Source of the DNA: Natrinema pallidum DSM 3751
GTDB taxonomy: Archaea; Halobacteriota; Halobacteria; Halobacteriales; Natrialbaceae
Direction of reading: 5' to 3'
Length of the DNA stretch: 64,000 nucleotides
Assembly: GCF_000337615.1 (NCBI RefSeq)
Contig: NZ_AOII01000044.1
Coordinates: 7,945-71,944, forward strand
The position numbers were made by a program, and so were the translations under genes. The notes under the pieces are model-generated. The model had not been told where the DNA came from. It did no database searches and saw only the letters and a program-made list of their open reading frames with translations. Shown piece by piece: positions 63,277 to 64,000 of this stretch. The stretch's first letter is position 1; each line of letters opens with the position of its first letter.

Positions 63277-64000
63277 ATGCCCGCTATCACAGTCGACAAT
63301 CTGACCAAATCCTTCGGTCAGACCCTTGCACTCGACGATCTGTCCTTCCAGGTCGAAGAGGGCGAAGTGTTCGGTTTCCTCGGTCCCAACGGTGCCGGCA
63401 AGTCGACGACGATCAACATCGTTCTCGACTTCGCCCGCCCGACGACCGGCGATGTCAGCGTCCTCGGGATGGACGCCCGGCGACACAGCCGGGCGATCCG
63501 GCGCCGAACCGGCGTCCTCCCCGAAGGCGTCGACCTGTACGACCGCCTGACCGCCCGCCAACACCTCGAGTTCGTTATCGACTCGAAAAACGCGGCTGCC
63601 GACCCCGAACGGCTGCTCGAGCGCGTCGGCCTCGTCGACGCCATCGACAAGAAAGCCGGCGGCTACTCGAAGGGGATGGCCCAGCGGCTCATGCTCGCGA
63701 TGGCGCTGGTCGGCGACCCCGATCTGCTGATCCTCGACGAGCCCTCGACTGGCCTCGACCCCAACGGGGCCCGCGAGATGCGCCGGATCGTCCGCGAGGA
63801 GAACGAACGGGGCGCGACCGTCTTCTTCTCGAGTCACATCATGGAGCAGGTCGAGGCGGTCTGTGACCGCGTCGGCATTCTGCGCGACGGCGAGATGGTC
63901 GCCGTCGACTCCGTCGAGGGTCTGCGCGACTCCGTCGAGGGCGGCACGACGCTGCGCGTCACCGTCGACCGAATCGACGACGACGCCCTGCAGGCGGTCC
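63277..64000 (+). CDS. ABC transporter ATP-binding protein, C-terminus cut by window edge
   Basis: The first 241 residues of an ABC ATPase. Walker A is FGFLGPNGAGKSTTINIVLD (about residues 31-50), the signature GGYSKGMAQRLMLAMALVGD precedes Walker B LLILDEPSTGLDPNGAREMR, and FFSSHIMEQVEAVCDRVGIL is the H-loop. The layout is that of the drug/copper/multidrug exporters of the DrrA/CcmA/NosF branch, which work with a separate permease likely encoded after the window. Start MPAITVDNLTKSFGQTLAL at ATG 63277. The substrate is unknown. Confidence 0.9.
   Translation, partial: MPAITVDNLTKSFGQTLALDDLSFQVEEGEVFGFLGPNGAGKSTTINIVLDFARPTTGDVSVLGMDARRHSRAIRRRTGVLPEGVDLYDRLTARQHLEFVIDSKNAAADPERLLERVGLVDAIDKKAGGYSKGMAQRLMLAMALVGDPDLLILDEPSTGLDPNGAREMRRIVREENERGATVFFSSHIMEQVEAVCDRVGILRDGEMVAVDSVEGLRDSVEGGTTLRVTVDRIDDDALQAV

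Overview
The window is chromosomal DNA from an extremely halophilic archaeon (class Halobacteria; the gene set and style suggest Natrialbales, such as Natrinema or Haloterrigena, but that rank is inference). It is GC-rich, its proteins are very acidic, transcripts look mostly leaderless with TATA boxes about 25-30 nt before the start codon, and it carries archaeal or haloarchaeal hallmarks: PCNA, Orc1/Cdc6, Hjc, primase large subunit, aIF1, the double TatC, HalOD1 and Bat-type regulators. No rRNA, tRNA, CRISPR array or insertion sequence was recognised. Both ends cut through genes.

Layout. 1-6.9 kb: a DUF4382 lipoprotein with 75-bp repeats, a SpoIIM-type membrane protein, an MTA/SAH deaminase (mtaD), an acidic secreted repeat protein, an SAH-hydrolase homologue (ahcY), a REC-like/PAS protein and a HalOD1 protein. 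7.1-16.5 kb: a 1487-residue multi-PAS/GAF Bat-type regulator, a CPBP protease, Hjc, a SWIM zinc finger protein, primase PriL and an alpha/beta hydrolase. 16.5-24.1 kb: a 1311-residue secreted subtilase, PCNA, an ACR3-like permease, RlmE and a ribbon-helix-helix protein. 24.3-27.7 kb: divergent tatC genes, one double-length. 28-32.6 kb: assimilatory nitrate reductase nasA (with an apparent one-base frameshift) and nitrite reductase nirA, each preceded by the same 16-bp element. 32.6-38.8 kb: small proteins, a frameshifted Yip1-like gene, a DUF368 lipid-carrier transporter and an HhH-MutS ATPase.

39.2-43.6 kb is the most intriguing block: five minus-strand genes, tightly packed apart from one 98-nt gap, encode GTP cyclohydrolase III (ArfA), a zinc-ligand-free BchC-like dehydrogenase, a PTPS-family protein without the catalytic Cys, a GT4 glycosyltransferase and a SAM methyltransferase. 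Together they look like a route to a decorated pterin or pyrimidine product that I cannot name. 43.7-49.8 kb: a ParB-like protein, Orc1/Cdc6, an SLC13/TrkA-C permease and small proteins. 49.9-62 kb: UvrB and UvrC flank a possible acquired island (geranylgeranyl-reductase-like flavoprotein, SMR exporter, TrmB regulator), a metal permease with a palindromic operator over its TATA box, an unpartnered NrfD, twin GNAT acetyltransferases, aIF1 and a DUF192 Tat lipoprotein. The window ends in an ABC transporter ATPase.

Other main observations: two apparent one-base deletions in G runs (nasA and the Yip1-like gene); clusters of perfect DNA hairpins inside nirA where extra low-complexity residues seem to be inserted; nested inverted repeats in the nirA leader; and neighbouring mtaD and ahcY, with ahcY carrying Glu/Lys in place of two adenine-recognition residues, which fits the S-inosylhomocysteine recycling route.
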